Shown: positions 35,889 to 48,700 of the stretch, piece after piece | Position numbering within the stretch: the first letter of the stretch is position 1 | Layout of the letters: each line of letters opens with the position of its first letter | Assembly: GCA_013398295.1 (NCBI GenBank) | Contig: VZSF01008499.1 | Coordinates: 1,082,899-1,146,898 of the forward strand | Origin: Chionis minor | Lineage: Eukaryota > Chordata > Aves > Charadriiformes > Chionididae | DNA length: 64,000 nucleotides | Reading direction: 5' to 3' | Translations under genes and position numbers: made by a program | The notes under the pieces: model-generated | What the model saw: only the letters and a program-made list of their open reading frames with translations | What the model was told of the DNA's origin: nothing | Databases searched by the model: none

Positions 35889-35911
35889 GGGGGGGAGGGC
35901 GGGAAGCGGGG
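35889..35911 (+). other. G-quadruplex motif, plus strand
   Basis: G7-A-G3-C-G3-AAGC-G4 gives four G-tracts with loops of 1, 1 and 4 nt. It fits the canonical G3+N1-7 pattern inside otherwise A+T-rich DNA. Confidence 0.7.
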
Positions 35912-38900
35912 AGGAATCCTATTTTTAGTGGTTTTAGTGCATTCCTTTGTGCTACGTGTTTTTCTAACCTGGCATAAATAGAACATTATAACTGTTTCTA
36001 ACATGATGCTAATACATGTGTTGTTATTTGGTTAGTGAGAAGAGAATGAGAATTATGTCAGAAAAACTTAAACTGTAGTTGTGTAATTACATATTCATGA
36101 GTATTTTTTTAACTTGCAGAGTAGAAAATGCTGATGTTATATCCTGGTTGCATCCAATAGCCTTATGATTTCATGTCAATCTGTATTGTTTTCATTAAAA
36201 TATAGAATGAAAAGTCAGTATTTTCTGGCACAGTATTCACAGGAGGATGAAATGGTTAATCTATTTTTCTTTTGTATTTCTATTAGTCAAGCTGGATCTA
36301 ATTAGAAAACATCATAGATCAAGAGTTAAAATGACTCGTGTATTTGTATATTTGCTCTTCAAAACCAAAACATTTCTGTTTAAACTTGCCATGCATCTTC
36401 AGACAAAACGATCAATGGCTTAGAATACAAGGATTTCTATGCTGTCAATCACACATGATTTCTTAACATTACTGATCTGTAAGTATTAAACTATTTTTTT
36501 AAAGTGTGTACTTACAAAGATGAAAGTTATGTATGACGAAAATGGGATTGTTCTATAATTACAGTGCTTTAGGCAACCAAAAAAACAATCTAAGTCTGTG
36601 GTGTTCATACACTTCCTCTGCAAACTCAGTTTAGCTGATCTTTAATTGATATGGAGTCGCTGAGTACTTGTAACTTCATTTCCAGGAATTAATTGTTATT
36701 CTCTGATACTGAGTAATCCTAGGCTTCACTGACTTCAGTTATTATCAAGGACGTTCACAATATCTAAAATCAGACTCATTGTGATTTGTATTCCAGTGCA
36801 TTTTGTTGACTGTAATAGTAAGCAATAGCTAAATCTGACCTAACAGTTTAAGGACAAAAATTGTTACATTATTCTTTTGCTAATCTTAAGTTATTACAGA
36901 AATCGGTTTTGCCCACGCATGTCTTAGGAGAACTAATTTCTCTCTTGACCTCATCTTTGCCACTCTATATGTATGGAAAATAATGCCTCTGCTGGTAGTT
37001 TCTATTTTGAATCACATTCAAGAAACAAATGTTTAAAGAAAAGTAACTGCATTATCTCACACCCCTGTCACTCCGCGTTTCAGAGTAAGGCCAGTGGAAG
37101 TTGTTTGTATTGCACGGCAAGGAAACGTAGGCTGCTTTCATTCATGACTGGTAACTTTCCTTTTGCTTTCGTGATGTAGTTGTAGTATTGCAACATGAAC
37201 CAGAGAACAACCATATTTTTAATTAAATATATTTGTGTTTACTTGTCATTTTGGGAATAGCATTCCTCTGCCTCTTTTGTTGTTTTTGAATGGTTTTGTG
37301 AGTGAAGTGTCTTCTAATAGCTTGAATATCCTAAGTTTGCATCCATCCTCTTCAATAAGCCACAATTAGTGTCATCAAAACTTCACCTGAAATAGTCTTC
37401 TAAGCTAGGCCTTTTTGTGTGGTTTTTGGTCATTTGCCTCGTTTTTGCTAACTGCATTTGGGTTTGAAGCATTTGAAGTTTTTTATTTTTTCTAAACCTA
37501 ACTTTAGGTAGTGTTGTTCACACAGTGAAATATTTCTTTCTGGATCATGTCATTTCACTGTGTTATTGTCTCACTGCCTAAAACAATTGAACAGCTGTCC
37601 TTAGTGGTTTAATGACTTCATTGCTCAAGTATTTGCTGTATTTAATTCTTAATGTCCACTCAGACGATGGCCTTCCTTTGGAGTAACACTTAACACTTTA
37701 ATTGTATTTTAGCTGGTTTGGTATTTTAAGATATTTTAATTTTTCTCTAAGGAATATCCTAGTGTATGAGAGTAACAATTTTTTATGACTTCCTTTTGGA
37801 CAGCATTCATACAGTATGAATTGAACAAACTTCATAATCTGTAAAGTGCAAACTATTACACTTGTCAGAAACAGAGGAACTTCTTTTTATCACAAACCTG
37901 ACATATACATCAAGTAAAAAGTGTTTAACTACCTTTTTATTATATGACAGTGGCCTTTTTTTTGTTTTTCCAGAATTCAATTATTGCAAATACTGAAGTT
38001 TTTTCACTGTAATACTCTTAGATATGGTTGATCTCTAGTAGTTTGGGGTTTGCCTCTTTTTTTTTTTCTCTTTTTACTTTTTATCAGGAGCAGTCTGATT
38101 TGATTATTTTATTATTTTTTCTTACAAGAGTCACATTAGTGTCACTCCCAGTACCATAAATTCTTTAGTTATGCATGGATACCCTTTACTCTTTCCTAAT
38201 ATTGGTAAGGTTGTACCCAGTTAATCCAAACTCAAGACTGTATTGCACTAGTGTCTCTTGTAAATACAGCTTTAGTTTAGTCTTAAGAAAAGCAACAGAG
38301 GAAAGCAAAGGCACTAGCAAAAGAAGCAACTCGCTCCAGGTTGTTCTGAATTCCCCATCAAATTATGCTGATGGATCTTTGAGCCTTGAGCTTCTATTTT
38401 CTATATAATTCTCAATCTCCATGGGTTGTGGTGGTGTTGGGGGCAGTGATGGGGTTTTTTGTTTGGCTGGTTTTGTTTGTTTTTTGATAGGGAGGTGGCT
38501 TTGTTGTATAATTAACACCACTGTCTTTTGCCTGCATGTAGAAATAATTCAAGAAGTTTAAACAGGTCAACTAATCTTTTAATTTTAATTTCTATTTTTA
38601 ATGGAGATAGGACTTTTGCTTTGTTCTCTAAGCAGGTTTGCTAACCTTTTCTGTCTCCAAAATATCCATCATCCATACACTTAAATTTATGAATTTTTTG
38701 ATATTAGTAAGTTTTTGCAGACTCACTGTTTTCTGTTTTGGCTTAAACAGTACTCTGTTTTATTTTATTTCATCATGGGAATAAATACCGCGTTCTACTG
38801 TCACACATTGTACTTAAACCCCTACCCTTGTTAATATTGAGTAGCTACTTAAGGGATGGATGATGTGTTGGATGTAAATTGTTGTGAGAGAAGTTTGACC

Positions 38901-39021
38901 CTTTTAATGTTTTTAGATCAAAATTTATGTTTTGTTATTGCTAAAGAAAAATCATATGGTCACTTCTTCATGTCACAATTTTAAATAACACTTGCTTAGA
39001 AATACTAATAGTCCCCTAGCA

Positions 39022-39050
39022 ATATATATGTGTGTATGTATGTATGTCTG
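39022..39050. repeat. TATG/TG microsatellite
   Basis: An imperfect run of TA, TG and TATG units (TGTGTATGTATGTATGTC). It is followed by further TATG/CATA words to about 39100 that could fold back on each other. Confidence 0.75.
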
Positions 39051-42000
39051 TTTACATATGATTATTATATGTATGTGATTTACATATATGATACATGAGT
39101 GTCAGGTTACATTTATTTGTAACAAAGAGAGTTTTGTCTTGTCTGCCTGTTCTGGTTTTGTGTTTATGAAGAGGCCAAAATGACAACCATCAGAAAAGCT
39201 TGCATCAAATTACACACTGGTTTGCCGTATGGAAAAAGTACAGAAGAGTTGATGTGGCTTTTAATGAGGGCATGTTCTAAGAGATGCATTTTGCTGTTGA
39301 AATGTGAAACAACTCAGTCAAAACCTCAGTATGCCAACATGGTCACCTACAATAAACCTCTAAAACTTCTAAACATAATTCATGCGATTCCTGCATTAGC
39401 ATGGCTAATTATTTTAGCAAGTTGCTTGGAAAATGTTCTTTATGAAACAGAAGGTACGAGTTCTCAATGCAAAGCTCTGCTATAGGTAAAATTAGAACCC
39501 ATGACACAAAAGTTCACATAAAATTGAACTGCCAGTTAATATTTTTTTTGCCCAGATTCAGAATCCAATCTGACACAGGTTTTATTTTCAAATTCTCTTT
39601 TTGTGTAGCTTAAATCAGTTGTCATAATTCACTCCACTAAAAAATCTTTATCTATCATTTCTTCACTTCAAGTCTGATTAAATGTGATTGTATATCACTG
39701 GAAATAGAAAAGATAGGACATGAAAATGCAAGTAATAGTAGGTTGCAGATTATTTTCAGGTTTTCTATTGATGTTATTAAGATTTTTCTTATATTCAGAG
39801 GTGCAAAATTCATATAAGCGCAGAGGTAGAATTATCAGTTGGTGGATTGATGCCTAAGGAAATGAAAGAAAAAGGTAGATAGAAAGTAAAATGATCCCAT
39901 GTTAAGACTCCTGTTCTGAATCTGTGTAGTGCACGCTTCGTTTCAGGTGTGATTTTTTTTTTCTTCAGAACCAAGTTAATTAAACAGGCATTTCCTACAG
40001 GGCTGCACAGACTTTGAAAGCTGCCTATGTGTGATACTTTGGGCTGCTCTCACACCTCCAAAACATCTTATTTGCTTTTTGTCGCCTGTAAAAGTTTCTG
40101 ACTCTTAAATCCTGAGTCATCTGCTTGAGCGCTGATGATTCCAAGTTGTTGTAGCAATAGTTCAGAACAAGATACTGGTACTTCAGTGAATTAAACCCTT
40201 TGCAGATAACACTTCCTTTTTCTTACTTTCAATCCCAAGTCCCTAGATAGGATGGGCTCAGGCAGAGAGGGAAAGAGGTCCACACCTTCCACTAGGAATT
40301 CTCCAGGCATTGAAGTAATACATATGTGCAAATTCATCCCTTCAGCACTTCTAAAATACTTGTTACTTTCCTGCAGTGATAAAAGGAGGAAGCAGAGAAT
40401 ATTGATTTCTGATTGAATTGAACATATACTAAGATTTAAGGCCTGGATTTAAATGCATAGTATTTGATATTAGAACTTAAGCTGCATTGATGAAGATACA
40501 TCTGTCCTATGTGGGGATGAAATGGAACTGTGGATTTCAGCAATAATCACTCAAAATAGATATGTGGCAAAAAACTTAGAGTGGGAATGAAGGAATTGAA
40601 GCTTACTTAACCTGTAATGAATATAAGTGCTGTAGATCAAACAGCTTTGGAAGATGTCTACATTTTATCTTGGAAATATTCCATGTCTGATCTGCATTCA
40701 GAAATGGAACCACAATTATCATGACAGGATGAGGTGATTTCAGATTAGAAAGAAACTGTGTCAGAAATCATACCATAATGATTAAATGTGTTCTAGATCT
40801 AGCTTATAATCATCCTTTCATGGCACCCAAATAGTTTTGCTTTGTCTGCTTTCTTAAAAACTTGGTTTCATTGCTGAGATGCTAGAGTTGAAGGGAAACT
40901 ATAAGAAGGCATCTTATGGGGTTTTTTTGTTTTGCTTTCATAGGGGCTCTTTGGGAAGTAATCTAATTTTCTGTGTGGGTACTTAAAATCTGCATATAAA
41001 AAAACCCCACATCTTTTCAATGGTTAATCAGAAACGTTCAGGCCAAGGTTTAAGGGAGAGGGAGGAGAATAAAAGCATTTCATACAATCACCTCTTCAAA
41101 TGTTATACAAAGAAATGTGACTCATCAGTAATGGACTCATTCCAGCTCATCTGGGAAGAAATAGCTTGCATTTGATTGAGATATTTTTTCTTTGCTTAGC
41201 AGTGTGGAGACCGTGTATTTACAAGGGCGACATACTAAGCAGTAGTTCAGTTTCTAAGTCCAGCTTTCAGTTGCTGGCCTTTACAAAGGTGATCCTCATT
41301 CCTTCCATCTGCTTTTCTTAAAGGTAAAGTCACCTACATCTTTGGCTAGTGTGGCTGTTTCTCAACAGCAGTACCTGGAAGCATTTCCCTGACACAGGTA
41401 TATTGCACTTTGCATCCCTTTTCCATGTAAGGGAGGATCATAAAGGCGCATCATTCTTTTTTTTACAGCCCCTTTCCCTCCAGATCCTGACACCACATGA
41501 GTGATGTGAGGATTTGGCTTGGAGAAAGCATGACATGTCCCAGGCAGGTTGCCCCCCTGGAATTAGGGGACCAAGGCTGGGGGATGTCCCACAGCATACG
41601 CCTTCCTTGAAGTCAAGGTGTAGTAGCTGGCTTTGAGGTTTCTTAGGTGTGGCTTTTGGTTTTGCTTTTTCTGGTGGGTGTAGACAAAACCAGTAAGTTT
41701 TGACAGTTGTTGCCTGAAGCTTAAGCTCTAATAAGAATCACAAGGAAAATGCCTTTATGTCTGCAGGCACCACCAGTGTGGTGCGCTCAGAACAAACTTA
41801 CCTGCCAAAACACCAGGGAGTAGGTTGATGTCTCTGGGAGTTGCCTCTCATGTATTAACAATAGCTGGGGAAAAGTAGACAGTCTTAAAATACTTCCCAA
41901 AGCATCTAGCTATGAAGTGGCATTCTCACTGGACTAGTAAATACTAAAATATCATGAAAATGATGCTGTCAGGACTTCATATGCTGTGAATAGGAGATCC

Positions 42001-42119
42001 AGAATTGCATACCTTAATCTAAGGAACTGGAGCATCCCACCCTACACTGTCAAAGCAAAGAAGTACTGAGGGGTATGGTGCTGCACTTTGGATCTCATCT
42101 GGAAGCATCTTTGTTGGTG

Positions 42120-43046
42120 AAAGGGATGTTGTGACTGAGTGCACTCTCTGCAAGTTTGCTGATGTCACCAAGCTGTGTGGTGTGATTGCCACACTGGAGG
42201 GAAGGGATGCCATCCAGAACGACCTGGACAGGCTTGAGAGGTGGGCCCATGCCAACCTCATGAAGTTCAACAAGGCCAAGTGCAAGGTTCTGCATATGGG
42301 TCAGGGCGATCCCAAGCAAAAATACAGGCGGGGTGGAGAATGGATCGAGAACAGTCCTGAGGCGAGGGACTTGGGGTGTTGGTAGATGAGAAGCTCAACA
42401 TGAGCTGGCAAGGTGTGCTCACATCCCCAGAAGGCCATCCGTGTCCTGGGCTCCATCAAAAGAAGCTTGGCCAGCAGATCAAGGAAGGTGATTCTCCCCA
42501 TCTACTCTGCTCTGGTGAGACCCCACCTGGCATACTTGCATCCAGCTGTGGGGCCTCCAATGTAAGAAGGGCATGGACCGGTTGGAGCGGGTCCAGAGGA
42601 GAGCCACAAAGATGATCAGAGGGTTAGGGCACCTCTGCTGTAAAGACAGGCTGAGAGAGTTGGGGTTGTTCAGCCTGGAGAATAGAAGGCTTCGGGGAGA
42701 CATTATAGCAGCCTTCCAGTACCTAAAGAGGACCTACAAGAAAGCTGGAGAATTTTTTTACATGGGCATGTAGTGGTAGGATGAGGGGTAATGGTTTTAA
42801 ACTGGAAGAGTGTGGGTTTAGATTAGATCTCAGGAAGAAATTTTTCATCATGACGCTAGTGAGACACTGGAACAGGTTGCCCAGGGAAGTTGTGGCTGCC
42901 ACATCCCTGGAAGTGTTCAAGGCCAGGCTGGATGAGGCTTTGAGCAATCTGGTCTAGCAGGAGGTGTCCTTGTCCATGGCAAGGGGTTTGGAACTAGATG
43001 ATCTTTAAGGTCCTTTCCAAGCTAAACCATTCTATGGTTCTATGAA
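42120..43046 (+). mobile_element. CR1 LINE fragment, 5'-truncated, plus strand
   Basis: The right end is the CR1 terminus CCATTCTATGGTTCTATGA at about 43026-43045, preceded by the usual tail (GATGATCTTTAAGGTCCTTT). The body encodes the C-terminal half of ORF2 from RT motif C onward plus the 3' UTR. It begins within ORF2, consistent with ordinary 5' truncation. The left boundary is approximate because the text at 42000-42120 is too diverged to assign. Confidence 0.92.
42131..42773 (+). pseudogene. CR1 ORF2 C-terminal remnant
   Basis: Plus-strand reading gives ECTLCKFADVTKLCGV (RT motif C, with the second aspartate of the usual FADD changed to valine), IQNDLDRLERWAHANLMKFN, then KAKCKVLHMGQG. 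After a frame change comes MDRLERVQRRATKMIRGLGH, followed by LRELGLFSLENRRLRGDIIA, the conserved ORF2 C-terminus. Stops and frame changes interrupt it. Confidence 0.85.
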
Positions 43047-45629
43047 ATATTTTTCTCTCTTAGTTTCTGCACCTGGACCTCATAATTAAGCTGTTAAGAA
43101 CTTCCTCTGAGTATCACAGGACTTAATAAAAAGCTGTTAGTTTGCTTATTAATATTTTTACTAAATAACCACTTCTGAGCTCTTATGTAGTTAATTTAAC
43201 TTTAAATCTTAAGCATGACCACTATTTCCCAGAAAAGCGTAAAGCAAACTTCTAGTACATAAAAATACTTTATGGTTATCTTTCTATTCTTTTATTGAAA
43301 AAAAAAAAAAACCCAAAACTAACAACCAACCAATTTTAAGGTTATACAAGAAAGTAAAAATCTTCATGTCAAAATTCATTTACATGACAACTAGTTAGTG
43401 AAAACTCACCTTGTAACCACCAAATTTCTCACCTCCCTCATATGATTCATTATATGAATTATAGCTAGTTCAGAGGCACAAAAGAGTAAATTTACATAAT
43501 AGGTTTTATATATGATATTTAATTATTAATTGTAAAGTGTTTTGGGATTCTTGGATAAAAAAATTATTACAGGGCTAATACTGGTTTCTGTACTTTTTAT
43601 GAAAATAACTATTTTTAGGCAGTCATACTGCTACAACAGTGTGTTCTGCATTAACAAAAAAAAATGTTCAAAGCCATTTCAAGTCGGTCTTTTTCGTGGA
43701 ATGAAGATCTTAAAAGCTACAGCCAGAAGAAAATTAACAGACTGGTGTAAGGTGCTAAATCTACCTTGCTCACCTGCTCCCAATTTGCAGAGGCAGTTGC
43801 TGTCCTTTTTCTTACTGTTCCCTGGAATTGCATTTGGTGTCTTATGTGGCTGGCTCATGAGAGACCACAGCTTCACAGACTGGGGAATGTTTCTCTTTGA
43901 TCCCTGCTTGACAAAAAAGGCAGAGCCCTGTGGTTTGAGTTAATGTTTTGTGGATTATTTTTATTCACATATATGTACTCTTGTCTATTTCTATTTCTAC
44001 CTACCATGCAATGTAAGGTATGCAAACCAGCCTGGGAATGCGGAACGTGGGCTTTCTCCCTGCTGGCCACTAGGGATGGTATGAGAATCCCTCTTACCTG
44101 TCATTCTGATCTCCTGAGTTTTATACTGCTGGATGCCTGGCAGACCAGTTTCAACTGAAGGAAATACCCCATAGTTTCATAGTTGGGTCATTCTTTGGGA
44201 TTATGGGAAAAGTTGGTTTATCTCCACATGCTGAAGAGGTCTAGAATTTAACATTTGTACTTTTTGGCTAGATTAGTAGAAGGTGGTCTCTACCTCATTT
44301 TCCAGCATCTTTTGGTTTGAACTTTATGTGCTAGGTAAGCTCAGAGCATGGTTAGAAAATCGGGCCCTTCAGGAGAAGTAGGTAAGGATTGCCAAGTTTC
44401 TGGACACCAAATGGGTTTGGGCAGAAAAGAGCAGCTGCCAGATCCACCAAAGAAGCGTTGTACAAGGTATTGATGCAAGGGTAGATTTTTAAAAGGGTAA
44501 AAAAGATTTCAGAAATTTCTGATGTGTGTTGGGGTCTTGAGTGCTTATACATGCATGTAAGGCCTTGAAATTCCAAGGTATTTCACTGCTGCTTGGGACT
44601 TGGCTGTGACTGCCCAGCTACTTTGTCATAACTGCAATATTTCATATATGTGCATGTGAATAATAATAAGAAAAGAGGGGGTAGTCCCATTAAAACCAAA
44701 CTGGAAATCTGGCCCATAAAATGTCAGCTGGACACTGATTGCTCTTCCCCAAGGGGTACTTAAGTAAAGCAGTTCCCTACTGTCGCCCCTCACTAACCTT
44801 ATGTTGTTTCCATTAATTTACTGTCTGGCAGGTGCTCCTTTCTCTTTGGAGGTGCGATCCAGAGTTGTGACATGGACAGCTGCTGGGTTGGCTCATGCAG
44901 GGCTGTTGGGTGGTCTAGTGTGGCTTCTAGCTAGACTAGCGATCCAGTCTTGTAATTTGTCACCTTTTGCTGGCAATTATAGTGAGGAGGTGAAGAAATG
45001 CTAGACGTTAAAAGAAAAGGAAAAAAAAAAAGGGCTGAAGTTTACTGAATTTCTGAACCTGAAGGAAGCTCACATCAATTTGCCTGTTTATCTCTACCAA
45101 TCTGCTCATACCAATTTGTGTTTGGTATGCATAAGTAAACAGCGTAAGTCAATAATATGTCAAAGTATCGCACAATAGCCTATTCATTGTTTTGGGTGGG
45201 GTTTTTTTTTCTGTTTTGATTTTGTCTTTTTAGCATATTTGTTGCTTTAACTAATTCTATTTGTTGCACAAGCTCTAGGAGGCTTAACACAGAACACAGC
45301 TTAACATCAGATGGGAGAACACACGTTCCTAGTTCTGTTTGGATTAGGATGTTTTTGAAGACTACAGCCAAGATCAGCTTTCTGTTAATACAGTGGTCTA
45401 AACAGTGGAAAAATAAATAAATTTCTAAGTCATTAGTTATCATGGCTTTGTTTTTAATCGTATATTTTAAACCATAAAAGTATGTAGGATTGAATATAGC
45501 AAACCTTAATGCATATGCTTCAAACTGCAGATAAAGGAACACTACCAAATTACTTTTGGGCAACTTTCATTTGTCTGCTAGGTGAGGATTAGTTCTTGAG
45601 GGTTCTTGAGGGCGTGGAAATGGAATTTC

Positions 45630-45703
45630 GGTGTTGGGTTTTTTTTGGGTGTGGGTTTTTTCAGGGTGGGTGGTTTTTTTTGGTTTGGGTTGGATTTTTT
45701 TTT
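45630..45703 (+). repeat. G/T-rich low-complexity tract
   Basis: Blocks of T6-9 alternate with GGG and GTG words on the plus strand. The tract opens long frames on both strands (lysine/proline-rich on the minus, tryptophan/phenylalanine-rich on the plus) that are products of composition. Confidence 0.8.
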
Positions 45704-48700
45704 CAGCGTATGCAACTGGTACTCGTGACGTATGTCTTGTGGACTTGGCCACTGTGAGCCTGGAAGCAATACTTGTCTTCTATCAAAGAGAAATAAAAAT
45801 TCAACATTTATTTAATTTTTATTTTATTATTTTTATTTTATTCTGTAGTGTTGTGAGATGTTGAATATGCTTTTGGCTAGATGACTTTGATTGTATGGCT
45901 GTGGGTAAGAGATCTAGTCCAACTATCCCTTCCTGCTAGAGGTAAAAATTGTGCTCGTTTTAGGAGAGCTGGTTGTCACTTTGACTGCAAGAGTAGCCTG
46001 ACAGTACTTTGTTCTTTCATTTATTCATCTTCAGAATGATGTCTATAAAAACAGCTGCTTAACAAATGTGGTTTTAATGTAATGTAAGATTACAGTTTAA
46101 TACAACAATTTACTGTAATGAAGTAAATATCAAGTACTAAATAGAAAGCAGTTTCAAACACATTCAGAAATGTCTGGATATTATTTTGCCAGAATGCTTT
46201 GCAATAGAAAGATGGTCTTTTAACTAAATAGTTTTTTAAATTGCCTATTGCCCATTTGAAAATTATTGACTTCTCGGGGAAAAACAGATACAGATTTTTT
46301 TCCTGGTGCTTCTCTCCCTTTCCTTCTCCTGCCCCCACCAGTCAAAAGGAAACTGAGAAATTACTACCAAGTATCTCATGTGAATTACTTCAGGTTCCTC
46401 ATGTCTCACACGCTTGTCTGTGAAGGCCGAGTTCTCAATTTAGATTGTTTCCCATGATATGCTGCAGAGATCCTATAAGATCAGAGGGTTTTTTTCAGTG
46501 TTTCAACAAGGATGAAAAAGCTGAAGAACAGTTTTTGTAGGGGACCACGGGACTGTTTCTTAACTAAATATTTTATTTTGTTATCTGAAACATCTGTAAT
46601 TTTAATATTTGTCTAATATTTTTTGTTCTAATATATTGCTCTAATAATTAGTGGTTCAATGTTTCTATTTTGGTCCTGAATTTATGTTAAAATATTTCTT
46701 CCATTAGCACGTAGTATTTCATCAGTCATCATTATAGCAAATGTCTTCAAGAAGAATGTATTTTCTCTTCGTTTTTTGGCTAAAACCACAACCACTGACT
46801 GCTGCTTCTCATTCTTTTGTCACAAAATAACAAAGTACAGTAGTAATAGCAGTTAGATATATTGCTATCTAACAGTATGCAACAGAATAAATGCTGCCTT
46901 GCAAATGCTTCTTTATTGTTACCTCTCTTTCCATGCAAATTAACTTATTAAAGTTAATTAATGAAATTAGTTGTACTTAACTTATTGATAGTTTGGCAGG
47001 CCATGGATCCTCAGCTCATAGAGCTCACAGGCAGGCTTTGAGGCTGGAACAGTTCCACTACTCTTAAAGTGCTGTGTAGAAGGGACATTCTGAAGCAGAC
47101 AAGGCTGAAAAAGCTCATTTTCAAAGCTTTTACTTCTCATACCATTTGATACCTGAAGAACGGGTTTCTGAAGGCAGCTACCGAGTCAAATCTGACTATT
47201 GGGATATCATCTTCTCCAGTTTAAGTCGTCCCCCATTGGCTTCAATTAGAGTAGGACTGGACATCTAGCTGTTAGAAGTAAGAGGCGTTAGTTACACTGT
47301 GTACTACAAAGCCTATTATAATTTTCAGAATATCAGTGTCAAAAGTGGGTACTATCTTATTATGTGCACTAGGAGATTTTTGCTGTGGTCAAGAGAGCGC
47401 CTGTCTTCCTGCCTCTTGACTTCAGGCCAGATCTAAAGAACCTCCATTGGGAATTTTAAGTTTTGCGCCCAAATCCACACTGTTGAGAATGAACGGTGTT
47501 GTGCAGGTTGGCCAAAATGTAAATTGGCAATAATCTTGTCTCGGAACAGGAAGAGCTTGGAAAAAGCAGTTTTTGTACTTTGCTCAGTTACAGGTGAGCA
47601 CATGATATTTGATTGCCTTTCTAGGAGAGAGGGACTAGTGAGGAAAAGACAACAAATAAAAAAAAAATTAAAACCCATAAAACATCTGAATGAATGCCAT
47701 TTAAATTGTGTTGAATTTATCGACACTTAAAGTTTGAGATGTTGGTTCTGCACTTGGCTTCATCAAGCAAAAATAGTTTTTCCTTCTCCTCACATATGAA
47801 TGTGTGATTCATATCTTGGAAAGCATAGCTGTCTTTGAAACAACTGATGTGTTGTCTTACTATTCCTGCCATGGTGCCAAAATCAGTTCTCTCAGAAGAG
47901 CTGATCAAGATACCACATGAATACTGCTGTTCATCTTCACACTAGAAAAATAAGTGTAATATCAAAAGAGAATCATATAATTTAGAATAAATCCACATCC
48001 TTAATAAGTGACTGAAGGAGCATAGAAAGGAAAAAGTAAAATATGTTTAGTAGAAATATAAACACATGGTAAGTCCTTATTGTATTGTTTTAAAGTATCT
48101 CACCCTTTTAGATTTTCCCATAACACTTGCACTACTGAAATGTTACAAACCATTTATTTTTTACTTCTCTGATGATCAGAGAAAATAAGGAGACTGAGAA
48201 AGAGCAGAAGGAGCTATTTGTCAAAGCACAACATAATTATTTTGGTAACTTGCATACCAGGTGTCAGCTTTTTACTTTTCTAAGGAAGTTCTACATTTCT
48301 ACAGGAGCTTTTAATTATTTTTCTTTTACCCTAAATACTTAAAACTATTTTAAAGTGAAGAGGGGGTGGGGGAGGGGAACGTAGCAATGTCATAATGAGA
48401 TGTTTGTGTTGATTTGCAAGCCAATTGATAAATATACCACTGTATTACAGAGCATTGCAAGGATGCTTCTGCTATCGAAGTTTTCACAGTAATTTTACTC
48501 CTGGAAATTACAGAATACCAAGAATTCCAGAACACAAAAATGTGCATCTGTATTATGATACTGGCAGATGAAATAGCAGTCCCTAAACTCTGTAAAGAAT
48601 ATTTAATGCTGGAATTTTTGAACAAAAAAAGCAATCACTGTTTCTATTTGTGCCACATCACATTAAGAACTAAAATTTCAAAATGAAATAATTCAATTTC

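Larger units (their letters stand above)
24477..42119. other. long unique AT-rich stretch
   Basis: No gene and no recognised interspersed repeat in about 17.6 kb. It contains the second recursive-splice-like site (33645|33646), a possible 33-nt microexon (27655-27687), a Z-DNA-type tract (31082-31109), an A19 run (31739-31757), T-runs at 33057-33072, 38057-38067 and 39953-39962, A10 at 34879-34888, G-quadruplex motifs at 35625-35911, a G/T-rich tract at 38421-38488 and a TATG/TG microsatellite at 39022-39050. Open frames of 60-102 codons are not convincing. Confidence 0.55.

Noticed and set aside
41796..41804. Minus-strand CAG|GTAAGT recursive-splice-like site
   Set aside because: The pyrimidine tract before it is interrupted by several G residues and it is isolated on its strand. 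A weaker minus site near 31982 has only five T residues before the AG.
45567..45769. Lysine/proline-rich minus-strand frames resembling a basic protein
   Set aside because: Translation of the complement of a G/T-rich low-complexity tract.
45905..45950. Short CR1-like text (GAGATCTAGTCCAACTATCC)
   Set aside because: Only about 40 bp of weak similarity with no tail motif or flanking CR1 sequence.
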